A stretch of DNA of 64,000 bases from assembly GCA_910586625.1 (NCBI GenBank), contig CAJUIZ010000004.1:88419-152418 (forward strand), written 5' to 3'. The DNA comes from an uncultured Christensenellaceae bacterium. Its GTDB lineage: Bacteria; Bacillota; Clostridia; Christensenellales; CAG-314. The translations under genes were made by a program, and so were the position numbers. Of the stretch, positions 60,175 through 64,000 are shown in pieces. The notes beneath the pieces were generated by a model. It saw only the letters and a list, made by a program, of their open reading frames with translations, was not told the origin of the DNA and did not search any database. Positions within the stretch are counted from its first letter, which is position 1. Every line of letters begins with the position of its first letter.

Positions 60175-61647
60175 CTAATTATTGCCGCAACGCCCCGTCT
60201 TTAACGTGAGCGCGCGTAATTTTTTTACGTTTTCGGCGGACAAATCGCCGCGTTTTGCCATATACTTCCAACAGCCCAACGTACCCGGGATATTCATTCT
60301 GCTTTCGGCACCGTCGCCGACGATATCCTGCAAGGAGTAAATAACCAGCTCCGCCCTGCTCTCCGCAAGACGGGTTATAAGCTCCCACGAAATATCCGAA
60401 CCGCCGACGTTGCTGAGTCTTGTTACCGTTTCCTTTTGCCAGTCGGCAAGAGTATTCCACCAGCCGACCGTCGTGTCGTTATCGTGCGTGCCCAAATAAG
60501 CAACGCAGTGCTCGTTGTAATTCTGCGGTAAAAACGCGTTGTTGGGATTGCCGTCGTATGCGAACTGCACTATCTTCATACCTGCAAGCCCGCACTTATC
60601 CCTTAGCTCCAATACGCTTTGCGGAATGTCGCCGAGATCTTCGGCAATTATAGTAAGTTCCGGAACGGACGCTTGAATCGTTTTCAAAAATTCATAGCCT
60701 ACGCCCTTTTTCCACTGTCCCTTGCGCGCGGTAAGCTCGCCGTATTTGATGGAATAGTAGCTGTCGAACGCACGAAAATGGTCTATACGCAGCACGTCGA
60801 ACATTTCCGCGCATTTGCGCACGCGTTTTATCCACCAGTCGTAGCCGTCCTTCTTCATAGCGTCCCAGTCGTACAGCGGATTGCCCCACAGCTGACCGTC
60901 CTGCGAAAAATAGTCGGGCGGAACGCCAGCTACGGGATGCGGACGTCTGTCCTTGGTGAGATCGAACAGCTCCGAGTGCGCCCAAACGTCGGCGGAATCG
61001 TACGCGACGTAAATGGGAATGTCGCCAATCAGCTTTATGCCGCTAACTTGAAGCTTGGCGCGAAACTTGCGCCATTGCTTGTGAAATACGTACTGACAAA
61101 ACGCTACGAATTCTATTTCGTCGGACAGCATATCGCGGTACTTTGCAAGCGTCTGCGCGTCGCGCATACGCGCGTTTTCGTCCGACCACTCCAACCAAGA
61201 TTTTCCGTCAAAATGCTTCTTTAACGCGCAGAACAACGCGTAGTCGTCCAACCAATAGGCGTTTAGGCGGCAAAAATCCGCGTAGTCCCTGTCGGGGTCG
61301 CGCTTGATGAAGCTATCGTACGCTTCGCGGAGCGTTACGTCCTTGTGATATATAGCGTAGCCGTAATCGTTGCCGCGCGCCGTCTTTCCGCTCATAACCG
61401 TGCTTTCCGAAACTAACCCCGAAGCCGCCAGTTCGTCGTCGTCGATGAACAGGGTATTGCCTGCAAACGCCGAAGGACTTGCGTAGGGCGAGTTGACGAA
61501 ATCGGTAGGAGTAACAGGCAAAATCTGCCAATACTCTTGATTGGCTTCGCGCAAAAAGTCGATAAACCTGTCCGCGTCCGCAAGCGTTCCTACGCCGCGC
61601 GTCGACGGCAAAGATGTAATATGCAATAAAATTCCGCCGGATCTCAT
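60175..61647 (-). CDS. malQ: 4-alpha-glucanotransferase (amylomaltase)
   Basis: GH77 disproportionating enzyme acting on maltodextrins left by phosphorylase. 490 residues with RSGGILLHITSLPS start, DVLRIDHFRAF (catalytic Asp), IIAEDLG (Glu) and LGTHDNDT. First gene of the operon, with TAGGAG upstream and a promoter at 61702-61730. Together with glgB, glgP and the amylase it covers glycogen branching and breakdown. Confidence 0.97.
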   Translation of the reverse strand: MRSGGILLHITSLPSTRGVGTLADADRFIDFLREANQEYWQILPVTPTDFVNSPYASPSAFAGNTLFIDDDELAASGLVSESTVMSGKTARGNDYGYAIYHKDVTLREAYDSFIKRDPDRDYADFCRLNAYWLDDYALFCALKKHFDGKSWLEWSDENARMRDAQTLAKYRDMLSDEIEFVAFCQYVFHKQWRKFRAKLQVSGIKLIGDIPIYVAYDSADVWAHSELFDLTKDRRPHPVAGVPPDYFSQDGQLWGNPLYDWDAMKKDGYDWWIKRVRKCAEMFDVLRIDHFRAFDSYYSIKYGELTARKGQWKKGVGYEFLKTIQASVPELTIIAEDLGDIPQSVLELRDKCGLAGMKIVQFAYDGNPNNAFLPQNYNEHCVAYLGTHDNDTTVGWWNTLADWQKETVTRLSNVGGSDISWELITRLAESRAELVIYSLQDIVGDGAESRMNIPGTLGCWKYMAKRGDLSAENVKKLRALTLKTGRCGNN

Positions 61648-61701
61648 TGAAACTTTCTCCTATAACCGTATAAACAATACGATAATAATCTTATATCAAA
61701 T

Positions 61702-61730
61702 ATTTTATCACTACGCTTTGCCAAAATCAA
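61702..61730 (-). promoter_or_regulatory. Promoter of the glycogen turnover operon
   Basis: Minus strand: TTGATT (61725-61730), 17 bp, TAAAAT (61702-61707), about 55 bp upstream of malQ. Confidence 0.55.
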
Positions 61731-61856
61731 TATTTAAACGAAAATTTTTGATTTTAATTTGAAAAATTCGGATATAAATATTATATAAAAGTTACTTTTA
61801 AGCAGCAAAAGATAACACAATACTGTTATTTGACTATTAAAGACTTAATTATGCTA
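61731..61856. other. AT-rich intergenic stretch
   Basis: About 125 bp of very AT-rich sequence between the malQ promoter and the yhhN terminator. Nothing recognisable. Confidence 0.5.
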
Positions 61857-61884
61857 TAAAAAACGCCCGAAACGACTCGGGCGT
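61857..61884 (-). terminator. Terminator of the YhhN gene
   Basis: ACGCCCGA and TCGGGCGT form a perfect 8-bp stem around a 6-nt loop; the minus strand continues with TTTTTT. Confidence 0.85.
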
Positions 61885-61952
61885 ACGAATTTATTGCTGC
61901 GGACCTGAACACCGCGTCAAACAATTGCGCACAGAATTTACGCGCAGTATCG

Positions 61953-62606
61953 TCAAACAATCAAACTGAATGCAATCAGGAATAATCCCGGAAAATAAAG
62001 CAGGGTATTTGTTATGTCCACCCAGCGGTGGCGGAGCTTGTACAAATACAGCCCCAAACAGACATCGCTGAGCATATATGCAAGACATCCGACTCCAAAC
62101 AAAATAACGTTAACGTCGGCGTTCGTGCACAGTAAGACCAACCCCGTGCAGCCGCAGAGTGTAACCAACACGGTATAAACATTGAGATACGCCGCGCAGC
62201 TGCCGAAATCGTAAATCTTTTTTACTTGACAAAGAACGCTTACAAAACACAGCAGAGCAAAAGGCAGCAACGCCCACCACTGAAATCCGAAACGCAAAAC
62301 GGCATAAACTGTAAACGTAAAGCTTGCGCAGCTGAAGCTTATAACGCCCGAGATAAACAGCGCGCGTTTGTTCATAAATACCAAAAACAAATCGCCTAAA
62401 AACGCGAACGCCAATCCTATTACGAGCACAAAGCCGTACTCTCCGCCGTTGGTTACGCAGCCGTAAATACCGGCAGACACAAATATCGCCGCGGTTATCA
62501 TCTTGACCGCGCCGCGTCCGCGGCTGTCCACCTTAAAGCCTTTAAGCAATGCAAGCGTAACGGTAAGCAACGCGTATACCGTTACTGCGGTTATTTTCAG
62601 CGCCAT
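61953..62606 (-). CDS. YhhN-family membrane protein (lysoplasmalogenase-like)
   Basis: 217-residue protein with about eight hydrophobic helices. GLAFAFLGDLFL and GCLAYMLSDVCLGL carry the two acidic residues (in LGDLFL and LSDVCL) typical of TMEM86/YhhN lysoplasmalogenase-like proteins. Activity on plasmalogens would suit an anaerobe, since anaerobic Bacillota can make plasmalogens; that is inference. AAGGAGA precedes the ATG. Confidence 0.82.
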   Translation of the reverse strand: MALKITAVTVYALLTVTLALLKGFKVDSRGRGAVKMITAAIFVSAGIYGCVTNGGEYGFVLVIGLAFAFLGDLFLVFMNKRALFISGVISFSCASFTFTVYAVLRFGFQWWALLPFALLCFVSVLCQVKKIYDFGSCAAYLNVYTVLVTLCGCTGLVLLCTNADVNVILFGVGCLAYMLSDVCLGLYLYKLRHRWVDITNTLLYFPGLFLIAFSLIV

Positions 62607-62672
62607 ATCTTCTCCTTAAATCTGCCGCGAGTACGCGGCTTTCAAAAGCAAACAAGCGTTTACTTTTACCAT

Positions 62673-62701
62673 ATTATACTACGCCAATATTGAAATAGCA
62701 A
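62673..62701 (-). promoter_or_regulatory. Promoter of the YhhN gene
   Basis: Minus strand: TTGCTA (62696-62701), 17 bp, perfect TATAAT (62673-62678). It faces away from the strong plus-strand promoter about 75 bp further on. Confidence 0.6.
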
Positions 62702-62773
62702 TATTTATTTTTTCGCGTTAGAAGAATAAACGCACGCAAGCGGTTGGTAGCAGGAAAGCGTCGGCTAAAAAAG

Positions 62774-62802
62774 TTGACAAAATCTGCAAATTAGCATATA
62801 AT
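62774..62802 (+). promoter_or_regulatory. Perfect consensus sigma-A promoter
   Basis: TTGACA (62774-62779), 17 bp, TATAAT (62797-62802). The transcript would begin near 62809 and run into the structured leader before the DMT transporter. Confidence 0.9.
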
Positions 62803-62819
62803 AATACTGAAAATAAATA

Positions 62820-62903
62820 TCCTTAGGAAACGTGGGAGAAATCCCTTGTCCGTTCGCCTAAGAGACGGAACGACAGACTAATATTAGTTGCTGTCGTTTT
62901 TTT
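62820..62903 (+). ncRNA. Candidate riboswitch/attenuator leader of the DMT transporter
   Basis: Stem 1: CTTAGG (62822-62827) with CCTAAG (62857-62862). Inside it a GGGA-GAAA-TCCC hairpin (62834-62845). TCCGT (62849-62854 region) in the loop can pair with ACGGA (62865-62869), giving a pseudoknot. Immediately after comes an intrinsic terminator: ACGACAG (62870-62876) / CTGTCGT (62891-62897) plus T7. Formation of the pseudoknot competes with the terminator region. A compact aptamer plus terminator before a drug/metabolite exporter is the layout of guanidine-type riboswitches; the class is not established. Confidence 0.7.
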
Positions 62904-62918
62904 ATAGTCGGAGAAAAT

Positions 62919-63902
62919 ATGCGCGTAAAAAAAGACAAAGGGCATTTGCTTGGATTGATAATGCTGTCTATGACGGCAATATTTTGGGGAGCGGGGTTCG
63001 TGCTTAACGATCAATTGTTAAGCTCGGCGTTTTACGGCGCGCCTAATCTTATAAACGCAACTCGGTTCGGCGTATCGGCGATAATTCTTGCCGTTATATT
63101 CTGCAAAAAACTGAAATTCGACAGAAAGACGATATTATTCGGGTTGATAGGCGGAGCTATGCTGTTTGCCGGATTTACCCTGCAAATATACGGATTACGC
63201 TCGTCCACGCCTTCGCACAACGGCTTTTTCACCGCTTCTTACATAATATTCGTGCCGTTTATCGCCTGGATATTACTGAAAAAACGCCCGAGTTGGATTA
63301 TGTTCGTTGGCGTTGCCGTAGCCCTAACTGGGCTTGCGATACTTAACTTTTTTACCGATGGACAGGACAAACCCACGCTTATCGGAGATCTGCTTACATT
63401 GGCGGGAGCAATACTGTTCGCTTCGCAAATAGCTTGGACGGATTTTTCACTTAAAAAGGGTGCGGACACTGTAAATATGACGGTGTGGCAATGCGTGTTT
63501 GCGGCGGTATTATTCATATTATACACCGTTATTTTCGAAAGCAAAAACTACTCCGCTATCAACTTCGACGCAGGCTACTGCGTGTGGCGGCTGATCGTAA
63601 CAACGCTCGGCGGTACGGCGTTTGCTTACTTTGCGCAGACTTACGCGCAAAACCGCTTGAACGCAACAGAAACGTCACAGATACTTGCGTGCGAATCGCC
63701 AATAGGCGCGCTGCTCTCCGTTGCTTGCGGAATAGAAATATTCCGCTGGAATACGCTCGTAGGAGGACTGCTGGTAATTGCCGCGGTTATAATCATGGAA
63801 GTGATACCCGCCGTTACGGCTAACCGAGCAAAAAGGAAAACGCACGCGGAAGCGGACGGCGAAAACGGCGCAGAAGCCGACGACAGCCATTCGACGGAAT
63901 AA
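62919..63902 (+). CDS. DMT-superfamily (EamA) transporter
   Basis: 327-residue transporter with two EamA repeats, about ten helices. AIFWGAGFVLNDQLL near the start, NATRFGVSAIILA and the GGTAFAYFAQTYAQNRLNAT stretch of repeat two are family-like. The C-terminal tail is acidic and charged. The substrate is unknown; EamA proteins mostly export metabolites. GGAG lies 6 nt before the ATG. It is preceded by its own perfect promoter and a leader terminator, so expression is probably switched by a ligand. Confidence 0.92.
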   Translation: MRVKKDKGHLLGLIMLSMTAIFWGAGFVLNDQLLSSAFYGAPNLINATRFGVSAIILAVIFCKKLKFDRKTILFGLIGGAMLFAGFTLQIYGLRSSTPSHNGFFTASYIIFVPFIAWILLKKRPSWIMFVGVAVALTGLAILNFFTDGQDKPTLIGDLLTLAGAILFASQIAWTDFSLKKGADTVNMTVWQCVFAAVLFILYTVIFESKNYSAINFDAGYCVWRLIVTTLGGTAFAYFAQTYAQNRLNATETSQILACESPIGALLSVACGIEIFRWNTLVGGLLVIAAVIIMEVIPAVTANRAKRKTHAEADGENGAEADDSHSTE

Positions 63903-64000
63903 AAAATGCGAAAAAAAAGACCTTGCGGTTTACGGTAATTCGCATAGGGAATTTAATAAAACGCAAATAAAAAGATTTAGGCATAGCGTTAAGCTGTGCC
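63903..64000. other. Window end, no gene seen
   Basis: A-rich sequence after the transporter. No terminator hairpin or start of a following gene is recognisable before the window ends. Confidence 0.5.

Noticed and set aside
62820..62903. T-box leader
   Set aside because: The T-box sequence (GGGTGGNACCGCG-like) is missing and the leader is too short.
1..64000. CRISPR arrays, IS elements, prophage genes, rRNA
   Set aside because: No regularly spaced direct repeats, transposase, integrase, phage structural genes or rRNA sequence recognised anywhere in the window.

Overview
The window looks like a chromosomal segment of a strictly anaerobic, fermentative member of the Bacillota (class Clostridia), probably an uncultured gut lineage. 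This is inferred from a six-gene Rnf complex, paired GlgC/GlgD glycogen enzymes, YitT membrane proteins, NrdR, a DUF3343 protein, strong AGGAG-type ribosome binding sites and near-consensus TTGACA-17-TATAAT promoters. I cannot name a genus. No rRNA, tRNA, CRISPR array, transposase or prophage module was found, and almost every gene from 5 to 62.6 kb is on the minus strand.

Layout. 0-5 kb: partial glmS diverging from typA, then a small AT-rich island (unknown gene and an XRE regulator around a palindrome), then pnuC behind a structured leader. 5-13 kb: one long minus-strand run, nth - GltD-like oxidoreductase - obg - yhbY - glgC - glgD - glgA - phosphodiesterase. 13-18.7 kb: a DUF3343 gene diverging from a cysteine desulfurase, two unknown divergent small genes, and an overlapping trio of YfbR-like nucleotidase, degenerate ABC ATPase and S41 protease. 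18.8-24.9 kb: rnfCDGEAB, with an unusually long RnfG carrying two FMN-binding-like domains. 25-34 kb: P-loop kinase, smpB, membrane protein, rnr, secG, a ClC transporter, HAD phosphatase, CYTH protein and nrdR. 34-43 kb: purC with a divergent GH95-like gene, an S51 peptidase, pyrimidine-nucleoside phosphorylase, a CvpA-like protein and a MATE pump. 43-45 kb: gap and fba face away from each other with overlapping -35 elements. 45-54 kb: small phosphatase, peptidase T, HD and glycosylase genes, a second MATE pump, two repeat-rich intergenic stretches, a Cys-rich mini membrane protein and two tandem YitT genes. 54-62 kb: the glycogen turnover operon malQ-glgB-glgP-amylase. 62-64 kb: a YhhN protein and a DMT transporter behind a leader that looks like a riboswitch-type attenuator.

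How it fits together. Two separate operons, at 5.7-9.5 kb and 54-61.6 kb, cover glycogen synthesis and breakdown. gap and fba handle lower glycolysis, and Rnf couples reduced ferredoxin to NAD+ reduction and an ion gradient. Translation and RNA quality control (typA, obg, yhbY, smpB, rnr) and nucleotide salvage (pdp, YfbR-like, purC, pnuC) make up most of the rest. The most interesting unexplained signals are the DMT-transporter leader RNA (62.8 kb), the duplicated-domain RnfG (21-22.5 kb), the crippled ABC ATPase tied to an S41 protease (17.4-18.1 kb) and a mosaic family of intergenic repeats whose hairpin stems vary while the flanks stay conserved.
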